A DNA stretch of 64,000 nt from Erysipelotrichaceae bacterium (GCA_017445225.1 JAFSUN010000011.1:124001-188000), one strand, 5' to 3'. Counted from the first letter of the stretch, positions 40,798 through 50,394 are shown. Notes: generated by a model not told the origin, from the letters alone. A program made the numbers and translations.

Positions 40798-41576
40798 TAT
40801 TTTCTCTCCTTCATCAGGTCATCATCGATGATGTCACGGCCGTAGATCTTACGGAAGTTGGCCTTTTCATCCTGCTTGTAAAGTGAAGTCGGGCCGTCGA
40901 AGACGATCTTGCCGGCCTGAATGCCGATGATCCGGTCCGCATATTGCAACGCCAGGTCAACATGGTGGATGTTGATCAGGACGGTAATGTTCATGTCTCT
41001 GTTGATCTTCTGGAAGTCGCTCATGACCACATCGGCCATGACCGGATCCAAAGCGGCGACCGGTTCATCCGCCAGGATGATCTCCGGATCCTGAGCCAGG
41101 GTCCTGGCCAGGGCTACACGCTGCTGCTGACCGCCGGACAGCTGGTCAGCGCGGGAATAGGCCTTGTCCAGAATACCGACCTTGTCGAGAGCTTCCAGCG
41201 CCTTGATCTTGTCTTCCCTGGAATAAAGTCCGAACAAGGTCCGGAAGAAGCCCATGTCGGCGACGCGGGCTGATAATACGTTGTTGATAACCGTCGTCCG
41301 GTTAACTAAGTTGAATGACTGGAAAACCATGCCGATCTTGCGGCGGTATCTTCTTAAGGCCTTGCCGGACAGTTTTGATACATCAACGCCATCAACGGAA
41401 ACCACGCCGCCGGTAACTTCGATCATCTTATTGATTGTTCTGATCAGAGTGCTCTTGCCGGCCCCGGACAGACCGATGATGGCGACGAACTCGCCCTGTT
41501 CGATTTCCAGATTAACATCGTCCAAGGCCTTGGTGCCATTGGCATATACCTTGTCAACATGATCAAACTTAATCAT
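40797..41576 (-). CDS. phnC: phosphonate-family ABC transporter ATPase PhnC
   Basis: 259-residue ATPase. Walker A is GLSGAGKST (34-42), signature [13 protein letters not shown] and Walker B ILADEPVAALD. The ATPase is intact, unlike the one of the importer at 11-15 kb. It energises uptake through the two PhnE subunits. Confidence 0.92.
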   Translation of the reverse strand: MIKFDHVDKVYANGTKALDDVNLEIEQGEFVAIIGLSGAGKSTLIRTINKMIEVTGGVVSVDGVDVSKLSGKALRRYRRKIGMVFQSFNLVNRTTVINNVLSARVADMGFFRTLFGLYSREDKIKALEALDKVGILDKAYSRADQLSGGQQQRVALARTLAQDPEIILADEPVAALDPVMADVVMSDFQKINRDMNITVLINIHHVDLALQYADRIIGIQAGKIVFDGPTSLYKQDEKANFRKIYGRDIIDDDLMKERK

Positions 41577-41602
41577 ATTGGTTTCTCCTCCCTAATTTAG
41601 AA

Positions 41603-41630
41603 AAGGCGCATGAAACAAATCATGCGCCTT
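41603..41630 (-). other. intercistronic stem-loop between phnD and phnC
   Basis: AAGGCGCATGA and TCATGCGCCTT form a perfect 11-bp stem with a six-base loop, followed on the minus strand by TTTTC. It probably sets a higher level of the binding protein relative to the ATPase and permeases. Confidence 0.75.
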
Positions 41631-41648
41631 CAGATTAATGACTGTCTC

Positions 41649-42737
41649 TTATTTGAATAATGCAGCTGCGGCTCTGGTGCCGTCGTAGTCGCTGTCCTTA
41701 CCGATCTGGTAACCCTTGTGTGAATAAGGTGCAACGGTCTTTAAGCCTTCTTCGGTTGATCCGATGTCCAGGAAGACTTCCTGTAAGGCCTTGCAGAATT
41801 CAGGGGTCATCTTAGGGTCAACTGACTGCTTGGCAACGGAAATGGTATCATTCATGATGAAGTCGCTGACAGCGATGATCTTGATGATGTCCCAGACATT
41901 CTTATACTTGCCTTCAGCGATTTCCTTGGCGTAGGCAGCTTCGAAGTTAACGGTTGACTCAGCATCCTTACGGATGTCAGCATAACCGACGATGACATCG
42001 CATTCACCGGTTAATAAGTGCTGCATCATGACGTTGTAAGCCTGGTCGGTAACAACGCTTGACAGAGAAGCGATGGTTCTCTTTTCATTGCCGGCGCCTT
42101 CACCGAACATCTGGTTGATCCACAGTGACGGATAGATGTAGCCGGAACCGGAAGTGGTTGAGCTGGAATTCCATCTGGCGCTGTTGACGTCTTCCCAGGT
42201 AATGGTGCCGTTCAGAGTCTTTTCATATAAATCCTTACCCTTTTCAGTAGCGATATTAACATAGGTCAGAGCGGCATAACCGGCAGCCAGGGTCTTGGCA
42301 TCGGTGGTAATGCCTTCATTCCATGGAGTAATGCCTTCGGATGGCATGATGACGCGGCCAGTGGCATCGCCAACGCCTGCACGTAAGGCTTCCAGTAACA
42401 GGTCAACGCCTTCGCTGTATAAGATGTAGGTGCTGGAATTCAGGAATCCTACGTCAATGGAACCCGAGATCATACCTTCACCAACTACGGCGAAGTCAGT
42501 ACCAACGGTGATCTTAACGTTGTTAACGGTGTAACCCTTGGCGGCAAGCTTGGTCTTCAGCATTTCCTTTAACGGTTCGGCAGCAGCCAGAATTGCATCG
42601 GCCGGCTTTGACGGAACGAAGGCAATGCTCAGTTCCTCGATAGTCTTGTCATCGACGGTGTTGTTGTTCTGCTTGGAACAGCCTACGAATGATAAAACCA
42701 TCAGAACGCTTAATAATACTACTAATAATTTCTTCAT
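41649..42737 (-). CDS. phnD: phosphonate-family ABC substrate-binding lipoprotein PhnD
   Basis: 362 residues. A lipoprotein signal ends in VLSFVGC (cysteine at residue 20). The mature part has the PhnD layout: ELSIAFVPSKPADAI, a hinge region FLNSSTYILY and SSTTSGSGYIYPSLWI. The family binds phosphonates, phosphite or phosphate esters outside the membrane. A PhoP-box-like array precedes its promoter, so phosphate starvation should induce the operon. Confidence 0.9.
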   Translation of the reverse strand: MKKLLVVLLSVLMVLSFVGCSKQNNNTVDDKTIEELSIAFVPSKPADAILAAAEPLKEMLKTKLAAKGYTVNNVKITVGTDFAVVGEGMISGSIDVGFLNSSTYILYSEGVDLLLEALRAGVGDATGRVIMPSEGITPWNEGITTDAKTLAAGYAALTYVNIATEKGKDLYEKTLNGTITWEDVNSARWNSSSTTSGSGYIYPSLWINQMFGEGAGNEKRTIASLSSVVTDQAYNVMMQHLLTGECDVIVGYADIRKDAESTVNFEAAYAKEIAEGKYKNVWDIIKIIAVSDFIMNDTISVAKQSVDPKMTPEFCKALQEVFLDIGSTEEGLKTVAPYSHKGYQIGKDSDYDGTRAAAALFK

Positions 42738-42764
42738 AAGGTTTTCTTTCCCCTCCTATGAAAT

Positions 42765-42793
42765 ATTATAGTCTATTGGTAAGGGTACCTCAA
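42765..42793 (-). promoter_or_regulatory. promoter of phnDCEE
   Basis: On the minus strand TTGAGG (42793-42788) and TATAAT (42770-42765) are 17 bases apart, directly upstream of a GGAGGGG ribosome site. Confidence 0.8.
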
Positions 42794-42805
42794 GGAAAAG
42801 ACGCC

Positions 42806-42844
42806 CGTAAACCCTCTGTAAGCGCAATGTAAATTTCATGAAAA
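42806..42844 (-). promoter_or_regulatory. PhoP-box-like repeat array upstream of phnDCEE
   Basis: On the minus strand four hexamers TTTTCA, TTTACA, CTTACA and TTTACG start exactly 11 bases apart (42844, 42833, 42822, 42811), just upstream of the -35. Direct repeats with one-helical-turn phasing are the mark of PhoP/PhoB binding sites, and the neighbouring genes fit a phosphate-starvation regulon. Confidence 0.75.
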
Positions 42845-42872
42845 AAGAGGCTCCAGACGGAAACCCCTTACA

Positions 42873-44387
42873 TCAGATCCTTACCGTGATATTGTTGACA
42901 TCAGTGAAATCGATGACCTTGTTTTTCAGGACATAGTCGCAGATGATGTCAACAACGCTTTCGGAATACTCCTTGACGGTCGGACATTCGGCGATCATCC
43001 GGAAGCCGCCGCCGCCGGAACAGCGGTAGTTGTTCATGGCGATGGTAAACTCATCATCGTCCCTGACATCAACCCCGTTTCTTCTTAAGACGGCTATCCT
43101 CTCACCCTTAGGCTTTCCCAGTTCGGCAACGTATTCGATGCCGTCCACCATGTCATAGTTATGATGCTGGGGATTGGGGAAGTCATAGAGCGGATTGACG
43201 ATGATCTGACCGTTTCTGACACTCCAGAAGTTCATGTTGAAGTCCAGATACTCCCTTAACACCTTACCGGTGATCTTCTTGACAGCCAGGGTATTGGGGA
43301 AGATGTAGGTGTTGATCACATCCCGCATGCTTACTTCGCCCTGCATGCCCGTGGCTCTTAGGAAGATCGCCGTGGCCGAGAGATCGGCGCCGGTCAGTTC
43401 CATCTGGATCCGGTTGATCAGCGTGGCCAGCTGGCTCTTGTAAAGGCGGTCATGGACTTCATCCCTGATCCTTAGATCTTTCTTACAGTAGCCCAGCGGC
43501 GTATCTAGCCATTTCTGGCACTCCGCTTCCTCGCTGGCTGCGATCTTACAGATCTCAGGGTCTGCCTCCCCTTCCGGCCTTATCAGCCGGACGGTCTTCT
43601 CACCAGTCTCGGTATCGACTTCCATGCAGGAAAGGAACATTCCGTTGAAGGCCGGTTCGCTGTAAACGGTGTTGCCCAGCCTTCCGCAATAGACGCGGTG
43701 CTGATGGCCGGCCACCAGGAAGTCAATGCCTTCCAGTTCGGTGATCATGCGGTAACCCACATCCTCACCGGTTTGTTCTTCGGTATCCTCACCGCTGACG
43801 GGATCCTTTTCGAAACCGCCATGGTAAACGCAGACGACATAGTCAGGCTTTTCCCTTTCCCTTAACTCCCTTAAGGCGTCCTTAAGGACGGCAAACGGGT
43901 CCAGGAATTCCAGGTTTTCGATGTTCTCGGGAGCTTCCCAGTTGGGCACATAGTCCGTCACCAGACCGATGACGGCTACCTTTTTGCCGCCAAGTTCCCT
44001 GATCTGCCAGCAAGGAGCCAGCCTTTCACCATTGCGGGTGATGTTGGTGGTGATCAGAGTTGCTCCGCAGTTATCGATGTGCTTCTTAAGGATCCGCCAG
44101 CCGTAGTTGAAGTCGTGGTTGCCCAGATTGACGAAGTCATAGTTCATCGCCTTCATGGCGGTGGTCAGCGGGCAGATCTCCTCACGGTGATTCACATAGT
44201 GATAGAAGGTCAGCGGTGAACCCTGCAGGGTGTCACCGTTGTCGATGAGAATGGTATTTTCATCCCTGAGTTCATCGATCAGAGTCTTCAGTTTTGCCAG
44301 ACCGATGTCCATCTGCCGGCCATCTCCGTAAGAATGCGGATATATGAAGCCGTGGATATCAGATGTGGACAGTATTCTGATTTTCAT
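42873..44387 (-). CDS. 5'-nucleotidase / 2',3'-cyclic phosphodiesterase family protein, cytosolic
   Basis: 504-residue bifunctional nucleotidase family protein with an N-terminal calcineurin-like metallophosphatase domain (STSDIHGFI, DNGDTLQG, NLGNHDFNYG, VAGHQHRVY) and a C-terminal nucleotidase domain (SMRDVINTYIFPNTL, NNYRCSGGGGF). There is no export signal, so unlike UshA it works in the cytosol. It probably releases phosphate from nucleotides. Similar enzymes accompany phnDCE operons in other Bacillota, which fits phosphate salvage. The ATG at 44387 is eight bases after AGGAGG, so it was preferred to the ATG at 44393. Confidence 0.88.
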   Translation of the reverse strand: MKIRILSTSDIHGFIYPHSYGDGRQMDIGLAKLKTLIDELRDENTILIDNGDTLQGSPLTFYHYVNHREEICPLTTAMKAMNYDFVNLGNHDFNYGWRILKKHIDNCGATLITTNITRNGERLAPCWQIRELGGKKVAVIGLVTDYVPNWEAPENIENLEFLDPFAVLKDALRELREREKPDYVVCVYHGGFEKDPVSGEDTEEQTGEDVGYRMITELEGIDFLVAGHQHRVYCGRLGNTVYSEPAFNGMFLSCMEVDTETGEKTVRLIRPEGEADPEICKIAASEEAECQKWLDTPLGYCKKDLRIRDEVHDRLYKSQLATLINRIQMELTGADLSATAIFLRATGMQGEVSMRDVINTYIFPNTLAVKKITGKVLREYLDFNMNFWSVRNGQIIVNPLYDFPNPQHHNYDMVDGIEYVAELGKPKGERIAVLRRNGVDVRDDDEFTIAMNNYRCSGGGGFRMIAECPTVKEYSESVVDIICDYVLKNKVIDFTDVNNITVRI

Positions 44388-44419
44388 TCTCATTTCCTCC
44401 TGCTGAAGGTCAGCGGATA

Positions 44420-44472
44420 ATCATACTACAGCCAAAAACGTTTTTCAACAGGACAATGGCGGTTTTTCAACA
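44420..44472. promoter_or_regulatory. promoter of the 5'-nucleotidase gene with a 22-base-spaced direct repeat
   Basis: On the minus strand TTGAAA (44448-44443) and TATGAT (44425-44420) are 17 bases apart. The ten-base word TGTTGAAAAA occurs twice (44441-44450 and 44463-44472), exactly 22 bases apart. The first copy contains the -35, so the second could be an activator or repressor site on the same DNA face. Confidence 0.55.
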
Positions 44473-44488
44473 AATAACCGGCTTAATG

Positions 44489-44497
44489 TGTTAAAAT
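44489..44497 (+). promoter_or_regulatory. extended -10 promoter of the tyrosine phosphatase gene
   Basis: TGTTAAAAT gives a TGn extended -10 whose last base is only six bases before the GTG start codon, so the transcript may be leaderless. No good -35 is present. Confidence 0.45.
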
Positions 44498-44503
44498 CAA
44501 GGC

Positions 44504-45271
44504 GTGAAACTGGAACAATTTAGCAGAGAACTGAACATCAGAGATCTGGGTGGTTACCCTACAAGGGATGGCCGGCATGTCATTGGCGGTCTGTTTTTCC
44601 GTTCCAGCGGTCCCTATCTCTTCTCTGAAGAAGAACTCAACAGCCTTAAGAAGCTGAACATCCGCTACATCATCGATTTCCGAACGGCAAAGGAGTGGGA
44701 CCGCAATCCCGACCCGGAGATTGAAGGCGCTCACTACATCCGCCACAGCGGTGTGGAGAGCACCGGCGGCAAGGAAGTCGACTTCTCCCCGGCCGGCATG
44801 ATGCAGATGGGAGAAGACGGCGAAAGACAGCTGGAAAAGCTGGTCTACTACTACCGGATGATCTCCTTTGACAATGAAGCCCTGCGTCTGTTCTTTGCGG
44901 CCGTTAAGAACGGCCATGTACCGCTGCTGTTCCACTGCCACAGCGGCAAGGATCGCACCGGCGCTGCCGCCATCTTACTGCTGGCCCTGCTGAACGTCGA
45001 TGAGGAAACGATCATTCAGGATTACCTGCTCTCCAATGAATACTACCGCGAGACGCTGGAGAGAGAATTCGCGGCTTCCCCGATCGATCTGGAAACCCAC
45101 CCCGAGACCCGGGAACTGATCCAGATGATGCACGGGGTCTCCGAAAGAATCGGCCGCACCGTCTACCGGGGAATTATCGAACGCTATGGTACCGTTGAGG
45201 AGTACTTCCGCCAGGAATACGGCTTCAGCGATCAGGACATAAAGGAAATCAGAGAACGCTATACACGCTAA
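44504..45271 (+). CDS. tyrosine-protein phosphatase family protein (Y_phosphatase3)
   Basis: 255 residues with the dual-specificity/lipid phosphatase signature HCHSGKDRTG (C145 nucleophile, R151), preceded by NIRDLGGY near the N-terminus, the usual start of this family. The gene begins with GTG because the conserved N-terminus starts there and no ATG is available upstream. The weak AAGG site and the promoter six bases upstream suggest a leaderless transcript. It is followed after 11 bases by the aldose-epimerase-like gene. Confidence 0.85.
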   Translation: MKLEQFSRELNIRDLGGYPTRDGRHVIGGLFFRSSGPYLFSEEELNSLKKLNIRYIIDFRTAKEWDRNPDPEIEGAHYIRHSGVESTGGKEVDFSPAGMMQMGEDGERQLEKLVYYYRMISFDNEALRLFFAAVKNGHVPLLFHCHSGKDRTGAAAILLLALLNVDEETIIQDYLLSNEYYRETLEREFAASPIDLETHPETRELIQMMHGVSERIGRTVYRGIIERYGTVEEYFRQEYGFSDQDIKEIRERYTR

Positions 45272-45282
45272 GGAGGTCTCAC

Positions 45283-46119
45283 ATGGAAATCACACTTCAG
45301 AACGAATTTGTCAGAGCCGTCATCAGCCAGCAGGCTGCTGAGGTCATCAGTTTCAAACGTCTCGATAACGGCATCGAAACCATCTGGTGCCGCGATCCGG
45401 CTTTCTGGTTCAACTGCAACCCCATCCTCTTCCCCTATACAGGTCCCCTGAAGGAGGGCAGGTACACCTTTGAAGGAAAGACCTATGAATTAGGTCAGCA
45501 CGGTTTTGCCCGCCGCAGCTGGTTTGCGATCAAGGATCATGATGAAACCAGCGCTACCCTGTATCTGAAGGAAAACGAGGAGACCCTCAAGGTCTATCCC
45601 TTCCCCTTCACCCTGACGGTTCACTACCGTCTGGAAGGCTATAAGATCGTCATCTCCTATACGGTTGAGAATACCGGAAATCGCGATCTGCCGTTTGACA
45701 TCGGCTTCCATCCGGCTTTCAACTGCCCGCTGACCCCCGATAAGACCTACGATGACTACTGCATCGTCTTCCCGCAGGAAGAGAACCTCCATCACCCGGA
45801 AAAGGCCATTCCGGACGGAAATCACTTCTCCGTTGCCCAGTTTGTCGCCGAAGGATCCTTCTTCTACAATGACAACCAGATCAAGAGCGAATACGTCGAT
45901 CTGACCGATGGTGTTCACACCGTCCGTGTTGGCAAGAAGGGCTTCAACACCATCGGCTTCTGGCGCAAGAACACCGAGACTCCGTTCATGTGCATCGAAC
46001 CGTGGGCCCCGGCAAATGACCTGAAGAAGGCTGCCTTCTTCCGCGATGACAAACTGGTCAATCTGCTGCCAGCCGGTCAGAAGCTCGACTGCGAATACTA
46101 CTTTGAATTGGTTAAATAA
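45283..46119 (+). CDS. aldose 1-epimerase family protein (LacX/YeaD-like)
   Basis: 278-residue galactose-mutarotase-fold protein. FPYTGPLKEGRYTFEGKTYELGQHGFAR carries the first active-site histidine, GFHPAF the second and WAPANDLKKAA resembles the region of the catalytic glutamate. LacX and YeaD relatives act on sugar or sugar-phosphate anomers. It has an AAGGAGG site and is the second gene of a two-gene operon with the tyrosine phosphatase. Confidence 0.82.
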   Translation: MEITLQNEFVRAVISQQAAEVISFKRLDNGIETIWCRDPAFWFNCNPILFPYTGPLKEGRYTFEGKTYELGQHGFARRSWFAIKDHDETSATLYLKENEETLKVYPFPFTLTVHYRLEGYKIVISYTVENTGNRDLPFDIGFHPAFNCPLTPDKTYDDYCIVFPQEENLHHPEKAIPDGNHFSVAQFVAEGSFFYNDNQIKSEYVDLTDGVHTVRVGKKGFNTIGFWRKNTETPFMCIEPWAPANDLKKAAFFRDDKLVNLLPAGQKLDCEYYFELVK

Positions 46120-46125
46120 CCTCTG

Positions 46126-46147
46126 AAACCGGGAAATACCCGGTTTT
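46126..46147 (+). terminator. rho-independent terminator
   Basis: Stem AAACCGGG / CCCGGTTT with loop AAATA and trailing T, seven bases after the stop of the aldose-epimerase-like gene. Confidence 0.8.
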
Positions 46148-46196
46148 ATGGTGGAAAGCCTATCAATGATATATAATATCAGCGGAGGAATTGACC

Positions 46197-47015
46197 ATGA
46201 TCAGAAGACTTACCTCGCTGGACGACTGTCTGGATTTCATCGACAGTTTTACCGATGATCCCTGTTTCCATGAACCAATGTTATCCGACCCTGACATTCT
46301 GAAAAATAACCTGCAGGCTTCCCTCAGCCGGTCCAGCCACCGGGTGGTGGGTGTTTATCAGGACGGTGAGCTCACCGGTCTGTTTGACTTTGTGATCCTG
46401 CCGCAGGAAGAATATCTGGAAGCTGTGGCGGCAATGTCCCGTTTGCCGGCGGCCTATGAAGAGATTTTCACCTGGCTGCAGCAAAACTTCCCGGGCTATC
46501 ATGCTGACTTTGTCATCAATCCAGCCAATTACCTGCTGAGGGAAAAGCTCCAGCAGCTGGAATCCTTCTTCGACATTGAACAGTTCAAGATGGCCTTCAC
46601 CGGCCCAATTCCGAACGTCGATACCAGCGGCGTTGAGCTGATCAGTGAACAGTATCATCAGCAGTACATCGACATGCATACGACCGACCGCTACTGGATC
46701 GCTGAAAAGGTCCTGGCCGCTCCGGAACGCTTTAACGTCCTCATTGCGGTTTCTGAGGGAAAAGTTGTCGGTTATCTGGATGTGACCAACTGCTTTGCGG
46801 AAAACGAACCCTATGACATTCTGGTACTGGAGGAATACCGCCGGCAGGGCTGGGGAAGAAAACTGCTGGCCAAGGCCCTGCAGCTCAATCATCCGCAGGG
46901 GATGATGTTACTAGTAGATATCGACAACCAGGCGGCCATCAACCTGTATGAATCCCTGGGCTTTGTCCGGGTTCCCCATTCCAATTCCATTACTGTCAAA
47001 GTTGAAAGCTTATGA
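46197..47015 (+). CDS. GNAT-family N-acetyltransferase
   Basis: 272 residues. The C-terminal half is a GNAT domain (YDILVLEEYRRQGWGRKLLAKAL is the acetyl-CoA-binding loop, then INLYESLGFVRV). The N-terminal half is a diverged second GNAT-like fold. The acceptor is unknown. The ATG at 46197 is nine bases after GGAGG and was chosen over a TTG two codons upstream. A TATAAT lies at 46173-46178, about 20 bases before the start, so it has its own promoter. Confidence 0.8.
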   Translation: MIRRLTSLDDCLDFIDSFTDDPCFHEPMLSDPDILKNNLQASLSRSSHRVVGVYQDGELTGLFDFVILPQEEYLEAVAAMSRLPAAYEEIFTWLQQNFPGYHADFVINPANYLLREKLQQLESFFDIEQFKMAFTGPIPNVDTSGVELISEQYHQQYIDMHTTDRYWIAEKVLAAPERFNVLIAVSEGKVVGYLDVTNCFAENEPYDILVLEEYRRQGWGRKLLAKALQLNHPQGMMLLVDIDNQAAINLYESLGFVRVPHSNSITVKVESL

Positions 47016-47017
47016 AA

Positions 47018-47045
47018 AGCTGACCTCACGGTCAGCTCTTTTTTT
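47018..47045. terminator. terminator between GNAT gene and trpA
   Basis: Perfect stem AGCTGACC / GGTCAGCT with a TCAC loop and a run of seven T on the plus strand. It ends the GNAT transcript and probably also the converging trp operon, whose stop codon overlaps it. Confidence 0.85.
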
Positions 47046-47814
47046 ATCTGACGGCATCTTTCATGCTCTTAACGTATGCGCCGACGTATTTGGGGGAATC
47101 CTTACCATATCTCTCCAACAGCTTGATGATGGCCGAACCGACGATGGCACCGTCGGAGTTGTCAGCCATCTTTCTGGCCTGTTCAGGGGTGGAGATGCCG
47201 AAGCCGACGGCACAGGGAACCGCAGTGTTTTCCCTGATCACCCTGACGATGGAAGCCAGGTCCGTGGTTATCCGGGTCCGGGTTCCGGTAACACCCAGGC
47301 TGGAGACGACATAGATGAACCCTTCCGCCTCCCGGGCGATCATCGAGATCCGGTCGGCCGAGGTCGGGGCAACCATGGAGATCAGTTCAACACCATGGCG
47401 ATGTCCGATTTCCAGGAACTCCCCTTTTTCCTCAAAGGGAACATCCGGCAATATCAGTCCGTCAATGCCGGTCTGCTGGCAGCGGGTAAAGAACTTTTCC
47501 GAGCCGTAGGAGAAGACGACATTGGCATAGGTCATGAAGACCAATGAGATCTCAATGTCCCTTCTTAAACGGGCAACCAGTTCAAAGACATCATCGGTCC
47601 GGATACCGTTGGTCAGAGCCCGCAGATTGGCGTTCATGATCACCGGTCCTTCGGCGGTCGGATCGGAGAACGGGATGCCCAGCTCAATTAGATCGGCGCC
47701 ATTGGCCACGGCTGCTCTGATGACGGCCTCGGTGGTAGCGATGTCGGGATCCCCGCAGGTAATGAAGGGTATGAAGGCCTTGCCGTTAGCGAAGGCATTT
47801 CTGATTCTACTCAT
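47044..47814 (-). CDS. trpA: tryptophan synthase alpha subunit
   Basis: 256 residues. Cleaves indole-3-glycerol phosphate to indole and glyceraldehyde-3-phosphate. The catalytic acids lie in [16 protein letters not shown], and [15 protein letters not shown] and the phosphate-binding GFGIST follow in the usual order. The ATG at 47814 lies four bases after GGAGGATCTCC and eight bases inside trpB, so it was chosen over 47850. Last gene of the trp operon. Confidence 0.95.
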   Translation of the reverse strand: MSRIRNAFANGKAFIPFITCGDPDIATTEAVIRAAVANGADLIELGIPFSDPTAEGPVIMNANLRALTNGIRTDDVFELVARLRRDIEISLVFMTYANVVFSYGSEKFFTRCQQTGIDGLILPDVPFEEKGEFLEIGHRHGVELISMVAPTSADRISMIAREAEGFIYVVSSLGVTGTRTRITTDLASIVRVIRENTAVPCAVGFGISTPEQARKMADNSDGAIVGSAIIKLLERYGKDSPKYVGAYVKSMKDAVR

Positions 47815-48991
47815 GGAGATCCTCCCCTCTGTAGCGGGCAATGGCCGCACAGTCCTTGTCGCCTCTTCCCGATATCGTGATTACAATGATCTGATCTCTG
47901 GCCATCTTCGGGGCGATCTGCATGGCATGGGCAATGGCATGGGCTGACTCGATGGCCGGGATGATGCCTTCCGTTCTGGCCAGGTATTCGAAGGCCTCGA
48001 CGGCCTGTTCATCGGTAATGGGAACATATTGAGCCCTTCCGATGTCATGCAGCCAGGCATGTTCAGGTCCGATGCCGGGATAATCCAGTCCGGCCGAGAT
48101 GGAATAGACCGGCGCGATCTGACCGTCGTCGTCCTGGCAGAAATACGATTTCATGCCATGGAAGATTCCCAGTTTTCCGGTAGCGATGGTGGCCGCGGTT
48201 TCCGGGGTATCGATGCCCCTACCCGCCGCTTCACAACCGATCAGTTGGACTGACGGGTCATTGATGAAGTGATAGAAGCTGCCGATGGCATTGGAGCCAC
48301 CACCCACACAGGCAATCACGGCATCCGGCAGCCGCCCTTCCTTCTCCAGTATTTGTTGTTTGATTTCTTTGGATATCACCGCCTGGAAATCGCGGACGAT
48401 GGTCGGGAAGGGATGCGGTCCCATGACCGAACCCAGGCAGTAATGCGTATCGGCGATCCGGGAGGTCCACTCCCTCATCGCCTGGGAAACAGCGTCCTTC
48501 AGGGTGGCCGTACCGGTGGTAACAGGTATTACCTCGGCCCCCAGCAGTTTCATCCGGTAGACATTCAAGGCTTGTCGGCGGGTATCCTCTTCACCCATGA
48601 AGACCACGCATTCCATGTCCATTAAGGCGGCTGCGGTCGCGGTGGCAACTCCATGCTGGCCGGCTCCGGTTTCCGCGATCAGCCGGGTCTTGCCCATCTT
48701 CTTCGCCAATAAAGCCTGCCCCAGGACGTTGTTGATCTTATGAGCGCCGGTATGGTTCAGGTCTTCTCTCTTGAGATAGATCTTCGCCCCACCCAGATCC
48801 CGGGTCATCTTTTCGGCAAAGTACAGGCGGGATGGCCGGCCGGCATATTCATTCAGCAGGGTGTTCAGTTCCCGGTTGAATTCCGGGTCATTCTTATAAT
48901 GATCATAGGCTTCTTCCAGTTCCCTGACGGCATTCATCAGCGTCTCGGGGATGTACTGGCCGCCATGGATGCCAAATCTTCCTGCGCTCAT
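47807..48991 (-). CDS. trpB: tryptophan synthase beta subunit
   Basis: 394-residue PLP enzyme joining indole and serine. The Schiff-base lysine is K85 in [10 protein letters not shown], and the PLP phosphate loop GGGSNAIG and catalytic TGAGQHG are present. It is the ordinary TrpB1 type that works with TrpA. Its ATG overlaps the trpF stop by four bases and its stop region overlaps trpA. Confidence 0.96.
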   Translation of the reverse strand: MSAGRFGIHGGQYIPETLMNAVRELEEAYDHYKNDPEFNRELNTLLNEYAGRPSRLYFAEKMTRDLGGAKIYLKREDLNHTGAHKINNVLGQALLAKKMGKTRLIAETGAGQHGVATATAAALMDMECVVFMGEEDTRRQALNVYRMKLLGAEVIPVTTGTATLKDAVSQAMREWTSRIADTHYCLGSVMGPHPFPTIVRDFQAVISKEIKQQILEKEGRLPDAVIACVGGGSNAIGSFYHFINDPSVQLIGCEAAGRGIDTPETAATIATGKLGIFHGMKSYFCQDDDGQIAPVYSISAGLDYPGIGPEHAWLHDIGRAQYVPITDEQAVEAFEYLARTEGIIPAIESAHAIAHAMQIAPKMARDQIIVITISGRGDKDCAAIARYRGEDLHE

Positions 48992-49611
48992 GCTATCTCT
49001 CCTTCCATTCTCTTATCGTGGGCAGCTCTTACGGCTGCCAGTATCTTTTCTCTGTCTTTCAGCTTATCGGTTTCCACGCCCGAGGACACATCCAGCACCC
49101 GGGGGTCAAACATTCTGATGGCCTCCGGGATATTTTCTTCCCTTAAGCCGCCGGCCAGAATGAACGGCCGGTCAAAGCCGTCCAGCAATGACCAGTCAAA
49201 CTGCTTGCCGGTGCCGTAGCCGTTATCCAGCAGCACCATGTCAGCCTTACTGGCGCTAGCGGCAGCGAGATCCTGCGGTTCTCTGATCTTAAAGGCCTTC
49301 CAGATCACTAAGCCGGTCTGGCTTCGGATCTCTTCAATATAATCATCGTCTTCATGGCCATGCAGCTGGATGACATCCAGACCGATCTCCCGGGCTGCTT
49401 TCTGCACGTATTGACGAGGCTGGTCCACGAAGACCCCAACGGCTTTGATTTCCGGGTTCAGTTTCTTCCTTAGCCGGGCCGCTTCAGCCGGATCGATGGA
49501 TCGATGGCTCCTGGGAAAACTGATGATGAATCCGGCGTAATCAGAACCGGCTTCATTGACATAATCGATGTCACAGTCTCTGAACAGACCGCAGATCTTT
49601 ATCTGTGTCAT
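48988..49611 (-). CDS. trpF: phosphoribosylanthranilate isomerase
   Basis: 207 residues. MTQIKICGL begins with the catalytic cysteine, followed by QLHGHE and the final GVETDKLKD phosphate region with the catalytic aspartate in VLLDN. Standard length. Overlaps trpB and trpC by four bases each, so the operon is tightly coupled. Confidence 0.94.
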   Translation of the reverse strand: MTQIKICGLFRDCDIDYVNEAGSDYAGFIISFPRSHRSIDPAEAARLRKKLNPEIKAVGVFVDQPRQYVQKAAREIGLDVIQLHGHEDDDYIEEIRSQTGLVIWKAFKIREPQDLAAASASKADMVLLDNGYGTGKQFDWSLLDGFDRPFILAGGLREENIPEAIRMFDPRVLDVSSGVETDKLKDREKILAAVRAAHDKRMEGEIA

Positions 49612-50393
49612 CTTCCGGCCTCCTTCATCTCCTGCAGGAAACCAACACGGCTGGCAGCTCTCATCAATGATTCCCCGATCAGCACCCCATCCGCCCCGGC
49701 TTCTCTCAATAACCTGATGTCAGCCGGACCGGTTATCCCGCTTTCGGCCACAAACAGCCGGTCGACAGGGATCCTGCTGCGCAATTGGCGGGCATTGTTC
49801 AGATCCACCGAGAAATCCTTCAGATTGCGGTTATTAACACCGATCATCCGGGCCTGGGTTCTTAAGGCCATTTCGAGTTCCTTCTCGTCGTGGGCTTCCA
49901 CCAGAACAGCCATTTTCAGCCGTTCACAGAGGTCCAGCCAATGTTCAATGGTCTGCTGATCCAGCAGTGTACATATCAGCAATACGCAGTCAGCTCCCAG
50001 GACTTTTGACTGATAGATCTGATATTCATCGATGATGAAGTCCTTGCGCAGCATCGGTATGCTGACCTGCTGACGGATCTCCTTAAATATGGCATCGGAA
50101 CCCAGGAACCATTTGGGTTCCGTCAGACAGGAGATGGCGTCTGCCGCACCCTTCTTATAGTCATCGGCTATCTGCCGATAATCGAAGACCGAATCGATGA
50201 TCCCCTTGCTGGGAGAGGCCTTCTTGACTTCGCAGATGAAGCTGACTCCTTCCCGCCCGATGACATCGTAGAAGCGCCGGCCATCGCTGTTGAGTTTCAT
50301 GGCCTGCTCCTTAAGTTCCTTCAGAGGGATCAACTGGCGGTCTTTCCTCACTCTTTCCCTGGCATGATCAGCCAGAATGTCCAGGATCGTCAT
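49608..50393 (-). CDS. trpC: indole-3-glycerol phosphate synthase
   Basis: 261 residues of the (beta/alpha)8 type. FICEVKKASPSKGII carries the catalytic lysine, with later active-site segments MLRKDFIIDEYQ, LVEAHDEKELE, GVNNRNLKDF, AESGI and GVLIGESLMR in normal order. Not fused to TrpF. Starts one base after trpD ends. Confidence 0.95.
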   Translation of the reverse strand: MTILDILADHARERVRKDRQLIPLKELKEQAMKLNSDGRRFYDVIGREGVSFICEVKKASPSKGIIDSVFDYRQIADDYKKGAADAISCLTEPKWFLGSDAIFKEIRQQVSIPMLRKDFIIDEYQIYQSKVLGADCVLLICTLLDQQTIEHWLDLCERLKMAVLVEAHDEKELEMALRTQARMIGVNNRNLKDFSVDLNNARQLRSRIPVDRLFVAESGITGPADIRLLREAGADGVLIGESLMRAASRVGFLQEMKEAGR

Positions 50394-50394
50394 T

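Noticed and set aside
39149-42737. Phosphonate degradation island
   Set aside because: Only transporter genes are present; no C-P lyase, phosphonatase or phosphite dehydrogenase was found in the window.
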